From assembly GCA_029747585.1 (NCBI GenBank), contig JAPEVF010000048.1:1-64000 (forward strand): a DNA stretch of 64,000 nt. Reading direction: 5' to 3'. Shown one piece after another: positions 48,139 through 58,919 of this stretch; positions within the stretch are counted from its first letter, which is position 1, and every line of letters begins with the position of its first letter. The notes beneath the pieces are model-generated. The model saw only the letters and a list, made by a program, of their open reading frames with translations. It searched no databases and was not told the DNA's origin. Source of the DNA: Pleurotus djamor (Eukaryota; Basidiomycota; Agaricomycetes; Agaricales; Pleurotaceae). A program made the translations under genes and the position numbers.

Positions 48139-49613
48139 ATGGATGTGACAAGAGAATCAACGACGTCACTGTTGTCATCTCATGTACCTACGAGAGACAC
48201 AGAGAAATGCTCGAGTGGTCAGAGTCAGAAGTGTTCACTTTGGGTATGTAGAGTAGCGTTATTGGACGTTGACAGACTGACGATGTCTTCGTACTCCGCA
48301 GGAAAGAATCTTTTCGTTTTGGAAGGGAAAGTTCTTCCGTATCGAGCCCCTCGATATCAGCGCGGATGATATTGTAATCATGTACGTAAACAGTGACTTC
48401 GTTCATCCTCGCTCTCATACGCGCTTACCTCTACAGGGTTGTGGGACTCACAGGCACAGGCAAGAGCTCGGTGAGTGATCTTTCCATTCTTACTTCTTAC
48501 CTCGCATTATCGTTTATCCGTGCTTCAAGCTCATCAATATGATAAGCGGACGCGAGGGCGGGACTAGTGACGACTTAGAATCGTGCACGAGTGCTGTGAG
48601 CATTTTCAAATTCCAGCACCTCGAACGCAGTCTTCGCGACATTGTTTTCATCGACACGCCCGGTTTTGGCGACACGAACAAGGATGATCGGGAGATAACT
48701 CAAATTATAAGTGAATGGGTTGGGCTGCACCTGTATGTGACATGTCGGTCCAATTACTCGCGCAATTAACCGATACTGTGGTGCCCAGAACCAAACCAAA
48801 ACTCCAACTTACTGCGATCTTGTATCTCCATCGAATTACTGATAACCGACTCACCCACTCGGCCATGAAGAGCCTCGACATGATTAATGATCTCTTCGCG
48901 ACGGAGAGGACCATATTTGTCACCACGATGTGGGACGAGAATGGTCACAACTTAAAGAAACTTGAGAAGATGGAGAAGAAATTGGAAGACGCATGGAAGG
49001 CGAAAATCAAGCGCGAACTGACTATCATTCGCTACGATAACACGGAGAACTCTGCTTGGGAGGTCATTGACTCGGTTGTTGATCAACGTAACATGGAAGT
49101 GCCTAGACAGCTCGAAGTCGAGCTCGCCTCTATACAGCTGTCGCTATCAGCTACAACGGTGGGAAAGAAGGTTTATGGAATGCTTGTAGATTCCGTGTCC
49201 TCCCAACAACAGACCCTTCATCAACTACGAGAGTGCTTAAAGAGCCGAGAAGTGGATCTAACGGAGGTCGCCTGCCTGAAGGGGGAGTACGAAGCGGCTC
49301 AAATTGCGTCTGAGGACATGATTCAGTTCTTGCAGGTGTTTCTTCCCATTCCGAAGTATCTCAAATGGTTTAGCACGAGAAAGTCTGGTACCACAATTGG
49401 GAGTCCGGATACCTCGTACGCATATTCTCCTCGCCTGCTCTCGGACTTACTCATCCCTTCCGAAATAGAGCTGCATCTACCGAAGCCGCGGAAGGGAGGA
49501 AGGCAGTCTTATCTACTACAAAGCAAGTGCGTATCGTCTCCGCTTCTGCATGGACACTACTTACTTAGGCTCAGGCGCGAGTACAGCCAGTTCCAATCAA
49601 GCTACCATTTTAG
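48139..49613 (+). CDS. AIG1-like P-loop GTPase, single G domain
   Basis: The exons are 48139-48243, 48302-48381, 48437-48470, 48530-48732, 48789-49415, 49469-49526 and 49569-49613, giving 383 residues. The conserved lead ERIFSFWKGKFFRIEPLDI precedes the Walker A motif VVGLTGTGKSS in a 34-nt exon. Then come LINMISGREGG with a CTS (G2-type Thr), VFIDTPGFGDT (G3), LYLHRITDNR, and VTTMWDE at the position of G4, without the usual N/TKxD. RYDNTENSAW and a helical/coiled-coil tail follow. This is a fungal TRAFAC GTPase of the AIG1/IAN-like type; members bind GTP at membranes or in oligomers, but the fungal role is unknown. The start may lie further upstream. Confidence 0.8.
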
Positions 49614-49639
49614 GCGGGACTGTAGCACTATAATCCTGC

Positions 49640-51364
49640 ACTATGATACTTTTCATCCGACGTTTTCTGTACTCTTCTCTACCCACTATTGCTCACGTCC
49701 AAGCGTCTCATCCTGACACGTATCAGCCTCACCTCAGCGTAAGCTTGAGACCCGTAACCGCCGCCCCCAATGTGGACTTGAAATACGCCATTGGTGTTCT
49801 CGGTAGTACTAATCCTAGCCCTCCTATTCCATTCGCAGGGTGTGCATTTGGCAATGGAGAGCATGTCTTTACTTTACGTTTGCCCTATCTGCGTACATAT
49901 ACCAGCTTTCCTTCATCTACGCGTCCTTACTACGTACTCCAATTGCCCCCACCCATCGTGAGCCCAACGTGAGCTCATCATGATCAAACAGCAGTTTCAA
50001 GGAGCTTGATAGGGGAACAGGAGCTCGCCGGTCAGGTTTTCTCACAGTCAGCTCACAATCAAGGGGGTGGTTCAAACTCAAACTGATACCACAAAACGCC
50101 ATCTGACTCAACTTCGCTATCATTGTACTCCCTCGTGTTCTTCATGCTTCCAGTAGTAGCACATCTTCTTGAACCCCGCGAACTGCAATCGCACTTTGAT
50201 CATGAAAGCCTGACAGCGGCATCGAGGACACGAGTCGTGAAAGTTGACGCTGAGGTCGCAGAGCGCCGGGTGAGCGTTGATCGAAATCCTCTTCTCATCC
50301 CGCCATCGTCGAATAAGCCGGTAGCTCATCGACATTGTAAGCTACTACGGATTGCTCGCCTTTCGTGGAAACTGAAACCCCTGCGCGTGTATTGACACCA
50401 CGACCTTCTTGGTGATGAGGCGTCGATCCTTGCCCCTCCTGTAGGTTATGATTATCACGATCATAGATTGAAGAAGCTTTCCTATCTAACCAGTCTACAA
50501 TCTACTGGTAGGATACGGCCACTCAATCGAAACCGCGACATAAATGGAACATCAACGGTTCTGCATTCCCTTGACACTGTAGATGTGTACGTCCCTCGTA
50601 ATGCACGAAAAGAGACCAAATCTCAACCTCATGCTCAGCCCAAGCGGGAGTTTGCTCCCGGACGCTTGTGATGGGAGTGTCAGCTCAGAGTCGCTTCCAC
50701 CTCAAAAGCCACTCGAAGCGCGTTCGCAAGCGGTAAAGATCCAGTCGGTTACTTTCTGCGTGTGCTGGAAGGATCATCCTAATACTTACAACCTCTAGGT
50801 TGAGCAGTCGTGTTGATGATACAGTCGTCGCTGCTGTGGCCGTCGCTGAAGACACATATGACTCCGTCCCCGAATCGAGCTCTTCCAGCTTGAATATGAT
50901 GTATGTACTCATCCTGCTTCGCGATGGACTTGAATCACACTTACCTAGTAGGCGAAACTCAAGTCATTCATCTGTCGCCCTCTCTCCTCTACAAAATGAA
51001 GTTCCTTTGAATAATGCTGAAGCTGAGTCGGATACCGAGTTCGCCTAAGCTCACCCTTTGCACATCTTCAAGAATATCTGCTCATGCGCCTTCACTTAGA
51101 CACTACGAGCAAAGTCCGGTGAACAATGATAGATCATCTGCCAATGTACAAGCTCTGCCCATAACTCAAGTTCCAGAAACCGTTTCACTTTCCTACTCGT
51201 CCGTATCACCTCCTAAATTGCATCCACTCGCCTGACCCGTCCTTGCTCTGATAGTCACCCCTCGAATACCGTTGCGGTCCAGCGACTATATTCCTCAGCT
51301 CCTGCATCACTTTTATCAGACTTTCAGGCTGAGCAGTAAGCCACCAAATGGAACCATCTCAAAT
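49640..51364 (+). other. Ser/Pro-rich region between GTPase genes
   Basis: Short open pieces such as LSVSLRPVTAAPNVDLKYAI and VAVAEDTYDSVPESSSSSLN are bordered by GT and AG signals. They may be N-terminal linker exons of the tandem GTPase or remnants of another copy. No chain could be fixed. Confidence 0.35.
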
Positions 51365-53989
51365 ATGATATCGATCGTTGTGACTAGGGCTGTAAACCTC
51401 CCCCGACCATCGGCACCGCATCAACGCGGACAGGAAGAGACACTCTCGGTCGATAATGGTGTAAGCCAAGTGCGCGAGATCATTGTACGTCTCTTTGCTA
51501 CAAATTCAACACTGCGAAATAACGACCCGTGTAATCATGGCAGGAAAAAGTCTCATCGTTTGTGAAAGGGAAGTTATTCCGTATCCAACCGTTAGATCTT
51601 ACTGCGCAGGACATCATTATCATGTGCGTCATCTTTTCTTCTCCACAACGACTTTCAAACCACCTACCAGGATACTTGATAGAGTCATGGGTCTCACCGG
51701 TGCGGGAAAGAGCTCGGTCAGTCAATCGGACATCACGACTTCGTTCGCGTTGAGTCTTACCCTTGTAGTTCATCAACACGATAAGCGGACGAACTGGCGG
51801 GGTCAACGAGGGATTAGAATCTTGCACGAGCGGCGTTAATATCTTCAAGTTCCAGCATCTCGAACGCTGTGCCTACGATATCGTCTTCGTTGATACCCCC
51901 GGGTTTGATGACTCGAAGGGCAAGGGAGATGACGAAATTTTTCGGATGATCAGAGAATGGGTAACAAAGAACCTGTACGCGATCATTCCAAACACAATGC
52001 TCTACCTCTCTTTCTAGTCGAACTAAATACACTCATAGAACGAAGCCCAAGCTTCGACCTTCTGGAGTTCTGTACCTCCATCGGATGTCTGACAACAGGA
52101 TCACTAGCTCGGAAAGGCGAAGTGTCGGGATACTCAATGAGCTCTTTGAGAAGGAGAAAATTGTGCTAGCAACTACGATGTGGGATGAGCTGAACCTTGA
52201 CGACCCCGATATTCCAAAAGCGGAGGAAGAGTTCCTCTCATTCTGGACCACGAACGTCATGGGTGCCGGTGAACCTTCACTATCTCGCTATCACAATACC
52301 CAGCGTTCCGCCTGGGAGGTCATCGATTCTATCATTGACACAAGTAACGCGCAATTCATCACAGAACTGCGAACGGAACTTGATGCCATTCGATGCATAC
52401 TGTCAAGCAGCCTTGCAGGTCGAGGGGTTTACACAGTCCTCCAGAATCTGGTATCATCCCAGCAGCACACGCTCAATCAGCTACGGACATGTTTGAAGAA
52501 TGAAGAGATCGATCTCTCTCAGTTGACGCGTCTGAAGAATGATTATGAAGAGTCTCGACGAGTGTCAGAGGATATGATCCGGTTTTTGGAAGCTTTTATA
52601 CATATTCCAAAGAACCTTGAAAGGTTTTGCACCGCGAGGTCAGGTACAACCATTACTTCTACTTCTCCAAGGTGAGTGACTCTCCTCTGTGGCGCATCGG
52701 TGCTCGCGCCTTTGTTGATGAAGCTACCCAGCGAACCTGAACAAGTTCGCTCCCGACGAACTCAGAGGGCACAGAGCGTTTCACTCGGACAGTATGTATC
52801 TGCCTCTCTCTCACAGAACACAACGGATACTCAACGATACTGTAGTCAGAGATCGCAGCATCTACGTGATACACCTGCGAGACCAAGTCCCTCTGAGCCT
52901 GAGCCTTCTCGCCCAGCTGAGCTTATCATCGCGTCGGTTGAATATTTGCACTGCGTAGATTTCGCTCACGCCCATTATTATTATAGTCTCATCGGGCCAC
53001 AAGGATGCGGGAAGACATCCGTACGTCGCCCTAAACGTACAAATTATATCCGCCGAACTAAGACTTGAATCACAGTTTATCAACATGCTCAAAAATGACG
53101 AACCCCCAACACTACATACCGCGGGCATCAAGGTTCATAAACTTCAACACTTGGAACGGTGCACCCGGGAGATAATCTTCGTGGATACCCCTGGGTTCTC
53201 ATCTAGCTTAGGCGATACGAGTCTACCGAGAAGTAGAGTACTACACATGCTCTCAGCGTGGCTGGAATCTTCGTAAGTTGACTCCTACAAAGCCCTTCAA
53301 CTCCAGTGACCGCTCGCTAATTACGCTGTTTGTTTAGCTATGCCAAAGGCACAAGGTTATCCGGAATCTTATATTTCCACCCCATCTCGGAGCGGCGTCT
53401 CAACTGGCCTCTCAGTAATCTTCACATGTTCGAGCAGCTCTGCGGAAAAGGCGCGTTGGAGAGCATTTTACTGGTGACAACGATGTGGGACACTGTCACA
53501 GAGGAGAACCTCGCAGTGCAGCGATTGGAAGAGCTGAAGAACACCGAGTGGAAGCCTTTGATCAATCAAGGTTCCAAAATTGTTCGATATGACAATAGCG
53601 AAGACTCTGCTTGGGCGGTGCTTGGCGGCGTAATCGAGGCTGGTAGTGCGAGGCTGGAAAATGAACTCCATATAGAGTTGATGGAACTCAGTGAAGTTCT
53701 TCCAGAGACCGGGACGGCTCGAGAGCTTTTCAACGGCGTACGAGGCCTCACGTCGCGTCAAAGTGTTGCCCGATTGCAGCTACAAACTGCCGTCGCCCGG
53801 GGAGACAACTCCGCCTCGCTTGATGCTCTCAAGGATGAGTACGAGACGGTGCGATGCCAGCTCGAGGAAGCACTCAAGGAGATGAAAAATCTTCTAATAC
53901 CAATATCGGATCGTTTTTGTCGCTTCACCACCGTCAAATGCGGTCGCGCCTGTGCCACTTCCCAAGTTAAAGGAGATCCTCCTCGTTGA
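51365..53989 (+). CDS. Tandem AIG1-like GTPase with two G domains
   Basis: I read nine exons: 51365-51484, 51544-51623, 51683-51716, 51769-51974, 52039-52671, 52732-52932, 52987-53020, 53076-53272 and 53338-53989, totalling 718 residues. Domain 1 has SSFVKGKLFRIQPLDL, Walker A VMGLTGAGKSS, FVDTPGFDDS, LYLHRMSDNR and ATTMWDE. A Ser/Arg-rich linker (PSEPEQVRSRRTQRAQ) leads without a new ATG to domain 2: Walker A LIGPQGCGKTS, FVDTPGFSSS, LYFHPISERR, VTTMWDT and RYDNSEDSAW. Both Walker A motifs sit in 34-nt exons, the same as in the neighbouring gene, so domain 2 arose by duplication. Splitting into two genes is possible, but the 52732-52932 exon joins them in frame. Confidence 0.72.
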
Positions 53990-54272
53990 CAGCATGTCGT
54001 GACTTTATACGAGCTTCGTAGTTAGAATACAACCCCGTTTATGCTGCTGTAGAGTACGGTCCGCTCACTTCGGAAATCGGTCTGCTTTACTCCAGAGATC
54101 GAAGCCAGCGCTGACTACGGACTAAAGTAGCTGCGCTCCACTGACACCCCAGGAACTGAATGCAATGAAGCTCCCTCTCTCCAACAGCTTTCCGTAATTT
54201 AGACCAAGCCAAAGCGACGGCCGAACCTTATAAACGAAAGCTGCGGTTCCGTTCTTCCTTTCCTCTCGCACC

Positions 54273-54935
54273 ATGAAACTCATATTCTCGAAAGATGATC
54301 CCCAAGAGACGACTATCTCCTACGAAAACGGTCCAGAAATCTACCACATCGATACTCCCTTCAGATGGATACACTCGCGCGTCACTTCAATATCCAAACT
54401 AGGACCGAAAGGACGCGGTGCCAATCTGGTGGCTGAGATCGAGTGGTCGAATCTTGGTATCCCAAAGATAAAGTACGGTGGGAGGACTTTGAAGTCGACG
54501 GAGTTCTTCAAGAGGGCAGGTGTATTGTGGGGGTAAGAAGAGTCCATATCTCTTTCCCTCCGCATCGTATTGATTTCAAGCCTCGATCCTTGACAGAGAC
54601 AGGCAGTTCACCGCGCCAGACGGTCAGGAATATCGATGGACGACGAAGGCAGGCGCATCAGGACCAAAGGCATGCACTTCAGCGGTCATCAAGACACCGA
54701 ATTTACTCACTTGAAGTCTCTTTAGCTCGTTCGCAACGATACATCGGATACAGTTATTGCAAAATACCACTTTCGCTCCTACGGAATCTTGGGCTCAAAG
54801 CATCCTGCGTACCTGGAGATCTTCCCGGAAGGACAGCACATGATGGACTTAATTGTGATCACCTTCGTCTATGTCGAAGCAAGGCGTCGACAGGATCAAG
54901 AGGCTGCGGTCGAGGCAGCTACCGCAGCGGTGTAA
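54273..54935 (+). CDS. DUF6593-type protein 2, three exons
   Basis: The exons are 54273-54532, 54597-54669 and 54726-54935, giving 180 residues. MKLIFSKDDPQETTISYENG and AEIEWSNLGIPKIKYGGR match the first paralogue. Exon 2 gives RQFTAPDGQEYRWTTKAG, and exon 3 LVRNDTSDTVIAKYHF then GSKHPAYLEIFPEG and an Ala/Glu-rich tail. The second intron appears to be of the rare GC-AG class (AAG|GCATGC...TTTAG); reading on without it stops after 13 residues. The start is the first ATG, 283 bp downstream of the tandem GTPase stop. Function unknown. Confidence 0.8.
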
Positions 54936-55016
54936 TTACTAGATCAAGTAGTGTACATACTCTGTAGTACAGGGTCGTTGATAACCGAAGCGAACCTTGT
55001 TCGATCCATCGACCAT

Positions 55017-55714
55017 TCAACAGCCACCTCCACCTCCACCATCACCGCCGCCTCCAGGTCCACCTCCACCCGCAGCTCCTCTCCTTCTCCGTCGTTCATT
55101 GTCTCTCCGCAACTTCTCCACATACACGAACGTGACGATAATCATGTCCAAAATTCCCTCTCCCTCCGGGAATATCTCAAGGTACGGCGAGTGACTCGGA
55201 CCGAAGATACCAAGAGACAGTTTATGGGATCGAGCGACGGGGGTTTCCGTTCTGTCGTTCAGATAAAGCTGGAGAGGAGCATCAGAGAGGTGATTCCGGA
55301 GGAGTACAGTGCGACGATATCACCTTGGAAGCAGAAGAGAGTCTCCACTTATATTCTCGGTTGTCTGTACCAACGAACACGCGGTCTCTGGTAAACCGTT
55401 CATGAGTCTTTGTATCCTAAAAGAATTAATATGAACGGTGAGATCTTGAGAACTCACCTCCATGCAAATCCAACGCGCTGGAACATATCTGTAAACGCCA
55501 CATCCTTGCCTTGAAACCTCAGCCTCGAAGAAGCAAAGGTATGCCATTCTATCTCAGCCAATGGCTCGACCACGCCATGAACGACCTTCGAAATCTTTGA
55601 TACCCGTGTATCGAAGAACTTGAACGGTGTGTCGACGATATACATTGCTCTCCCATCCGTTTCAGAACCGAACACGGTATTGCGCGGATCGTTGTCTGAG
55701 AGGTATAGCTTCAT
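55017..55714 (-). CDS. DUF6593-type protein 3 with Gly-rich tail, three exons
   Basis: The exons are 55714-55458, 55387-55324 and 55268-55017, giving 190 residues. MKLYLSDNDPRNTVFGSETD and AEIEWHTFASSRLRFQGK lead to exon 2, RVFVGTDNREYKWRLSSASK, and exon 3, LYLNDRTETPVARSH and SHSPYLEIFPEGEG. A basic stretch RRDNERRRRRG then a Gly/Pro-rich tail ends GGGGGGC, which neither paralogue has. It is convergent with DUF6593 gene 2 (82 bp between stops). A transposon-like element begins only about 150 bp 5' of the ATG, probably within its promoter. Confidence 0.8.
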
Positions 55715-55865
55715 TATGATGAGTGATCCAGGTGAGCCTGGGGAGAGAGAAGCATTGGCCTTTTAACGTCGCAGACATGTGGTGATAGAGTTCTTAACAG
55801 CAACGTCAAAACTGGAGTTGAAGCTGTGCTCGATGCGCCGACCGCCCTGGATCTGCCAAAAGGAT

Positions 55866-57675
55866 ATGACGTACTTTCGGTAGCAAAAATAAAACGCACC
55901 ACTTACTTTTGTAAACACGACGCGCGCAACTTTTTCGCAACTTTTTCAAAGCGCGCAACTTTTCAGATCGAAAAATGCGCGCAACTTTTCTATGTTCTTC
56001 GTCAGAACGAGTACTTGGAAGTACGTTCTGACCTGGTAACCACTTGAGTATGTGTGCCAGGGCCTGTAAGTGTGCGTAGATGCTGCCTTGACACGATTCT
56101 CGCCTTCTCCTATCTCTCCCCAGCCCCTGTGACACAGACGCCCGTCGTTAACGCCCACTTTCGCTTGGCTTTAGTCCAAGTCCAAGTCCACCTTCACCTT
56201 GCCTTCACCCTCCCGTTCGACTCTTTCCCCAAGTATCTCACCCAAGCATCCCCACACTGCCCAGTGTCTATCGATGGTCACTTAGCTCTGGAAACTGGAC
56301 GATTCAACCCGGTCCCATCCAATCCCTATTTGGCCCGAGACAACTTACAACGACGCGACGCTCAACCTCCCCAACCCTTCCTCTTGTCATCAAGATAAGC
56401 CCAAGATAAGCCACTGGTGTTTGACACGTGAAGGATTATGCGAATCGTCACCCCCGCTCTGACTCCAAGTGAAGGAGCTGTTGTAGGTCTCGTTTCTCGC
56501 AGAAATCACGGCTAATTGACAACTAATGGACAATGAGTATATAGAATGCTGTATCTTTCTGACTCCCGGGGAAAGGCAATCTTGCGCTTCGGGCTTTCGA
56601 GGTCTCATAGTCGGGCCAATCACTGTACGTGTTTCGCTGGACTCAGGTATGCTGCACGACTTCTTTTCCTTGGGAAACTTCTCGGGATTGACGGATCTGT
56701 GAACCTTCTCTACTCATTCCCCCTCCGTCCGTGCTTTGTCCTCAAACTTTCCCTTCAGTTGTGAGAGATAGCCATTGTCCCGAATCTGATTCCATCCTGC
56801 GTGTTTAGTTGCTTTCGTTATCACTGAAAATGCCCTATTCGCAGAATTCCTTCGTTCGATCTTCCCCTGACCCTTGCGCCATGTCCTCGCAAGCCGTCCA
56901 TCCGAAATTCCTCTACCTTAACGTCCTTCCCGCCTTGTTCCCTGGACGCTGCAGGCTTTCAGAGCGGCCACCAGCCTTCACAAGCCTTATATTCCTCTCT
57001 TCGTCCTTGGATGTCCCCCTCCGAGTACCTGATGGATGCAGACTGTCGTGCTCCAGAGCTACCTTGCGGCTGATCGTCCCGTCTCCGGTACCACTCAAGA
57101 CATAGCTGGAACACTGTTTGGTAATGGAATGTGAAATAATTGATGCTCGTCTACGTACACTTGCCCTCTTCATGTGTAACTACGGTTGTTATATGTTTCT
57201 GAATCTGAATTAATGTTTTCAGCTGCCTTGCTCTCTTGTGGCGTGACTGTCTCCCAAGTCCCCTCCCAGGCTCGTTTGGAGGTGCCTTTTAAGTTTGAGG
57301 TTTATTATGAGATGCTCCGCTGGAAGTACTCCGAGTCTATTGGGGCAAAATGTGGAAGGCTTACTATAAGTTAGAACCGACCTCAGGCGTCGGCCATGCC
57401 ACGTGATGCCAGGGAGAGATAGGAGGGTGTTGGGAAGGCGAGAATCGTGTCAAGGCAGCATCTACGCACACTTACAGGCCCTGGCACACATACTCAAGTG
57501 GTTACCAAGTCAGAACGTACTTCAAACTACTCTTTCCGACGAAGATCATGGAAAAGTTGCGTGCATTTTTCGATCTGAAAAGTTGCGCGCTTTGAAAAAG
57601 TTGCGAAAAAGTTGCGCGCGTTGTGGTTACAAAAGTAAGTGGTGCGTTTTATTTTTGCTACCGAAAGTACGTCAT
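55866..57675. mobile_element. 1.8-kb terminal-inverted-repeat element, non-autonomous
   Basis: Long terminal inverted repeats of roughly 240-260 bp (55866 to about 56121 and about 57411 to 57675) are some 95% identical. The outer end is ATGACGTACTTTCGGTAGC. AAAAGGA flanks both ends directly (55858-55864 and 57676-57682), a 7-bp target-site duplication, or 8 bp with one mismatch, which would fit hAT-type integration. Each TIR holds subrepeats GCGCGCAACTTTT. The 1.3-kb interior has no frame with transposase motifs, so mobilisation would need a helper elsewhere. The flanking frames sharing CQGSIYAHLQALAHILKWLP are simply the two TIRs read in opposite directions. Confidence 0.85.
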
Positions 57676-57682
57676 AAAAGGA

Positions 57683-58200
57683 GAAATCATTGTCTGGGGA
57701 GCAGATTGCGATCAAACCGGCTAGGCGTTCGTTATGACTGTAAAGAGCAAGCAAGAGGAAGGAAATTGGCGAAGGATTATGGGCCCTTGTAGGATTCGAA
57801 CTGTAGGAAGCATCACAGAGCCTGATGCGTATCAGCTGTGACCATCTACATGAAAGAGGCTTGAATGAGGGTTGGAAACCTAAACAGACGATGGGGGCTG
57901 CGAAAGGGTCTAGAAAGACATGGAATCAAGATCAAGGGGGATGATGCTGAGGACTGGGCCCCGCTACGCGCTGCAAGCCTATCTGTACTTTGACTTCCTC
58001 CCAAGAGATAGCAGCTTCAATTTTCCATCCTGCTCCCAGAGGTACATGGTTTGTATCGGGTTGATCTTGGCTTGTCGTCAACCACGACCTCCAGGAGGTC
58101 CCTGACTCCTATATTCCCATCTTATATCCACCGACAGCAAGCGCCCAATGAGAGAGTGCACTTTCCTTCCACCCTAACATGAGTCTATGGTCCCCCGCGT
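57683..58200. other. Intergenic region; weak tRNA-like segment on minus strand
   Basis: A minus-strand stretch near 57780-57860 has a B-box-like GTTCGAATCC and a CATCA/TGATG stem, but its T arm does not pair. No gene is supported. Confidence 0.35.
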
Positions 58201-58214
58201 GTCTCCATTTTCAG

Positions 58215-58915
58215 GACGACTTCCACTTTGGCGTTGCGCGCGCTGATCGAATCTCGCACATTCAAGCCTTCTCCAACTTTTCAGCCTGGACTTCACTCGC
58301 TAGCTATATATCCCAGTGACCAAGAAAAGTCCATTAGAAACTATGTGCGTTTACTCTCCTACTTACTTCATCAAGCTTGCTCATCGCCCTCCTCCATCAG
58401 TCTACCCTGTCCTCCCTTCCTGAGAAAACTGTGGGTAGCGCAGATCCCGAAGCCATCGAACTTCTTTCTCGGATGAAAACGGATACAACCGTGAACGTGA
58501 GCCGTACGTTCGATGGCGACATGGTCAGCTTCAGACCCAATACAAGAGCGGACTATCTTCGGTGCGTGCACTTGAGCAGAATGACTTTACCCTTCATTTA
58601 CCCTTCGTCAAGTTGAAATTCCTCCCGTTAACCCCGCTGGAGATTGAAATATCGAAAGGCATTTCCTTCACGCTCTTACCCGCCCCCCTTCGATGGCGTC
58701 GACGTACTGGACTCAATAGCAAGAGTGACAAGGGTAATCTTGCCTTGGTGTATCTCAAGACTCCTGTCCTCAACCCCAACCCTGCTCGCTGCGGTCCGCC
58801 GAAGAAATTCATTACCAGCTGCGAGGTTATTGGGGAAGCTGAAAGAACTGTCATCGGCGAGGATGAAGAATGGAAAGGAGAAGGCTACGATCTCCTCGCT
58901 GAATAGCAGGTGAGC
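58215..58915 (+). CDS. Partial unknown gene, about three exons
   Basis: An acceptor TTTTCAG at 58214 opens an exon reading LALRALIESRTFKPSPTFQP, to a GTGCGT donor at about 58345. The next exon (from about 58402) reads STLSSLPEKTVGSADPEAIE and DTTVNVSRTFDGDMVSFRPN, to a GTGCGT donor at about 58561. A third exon from about 58643 reads LKYRKAFPSRSYPPPFDGVD and may end at 58915. The composition looks protein-like and the phases join, but the first exon and true start are not found. No family is recognised. Confidence 0.4.
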
Positions 58916-58919
58916 TCAC

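Noticed and set aside
55806..57792. Two frames sharing CQGSIYAHLQALAHILKWLP
   Set aside because: They lie in the two terminal inverted repeats, read in opposite directions, and do not indicate a gene.
57780..57862. Minus-strand tRNA-like segment with GTTCGAATCC
   Set aside because: The T stem does not pair and the anticodon loop lacks the conserved U33.
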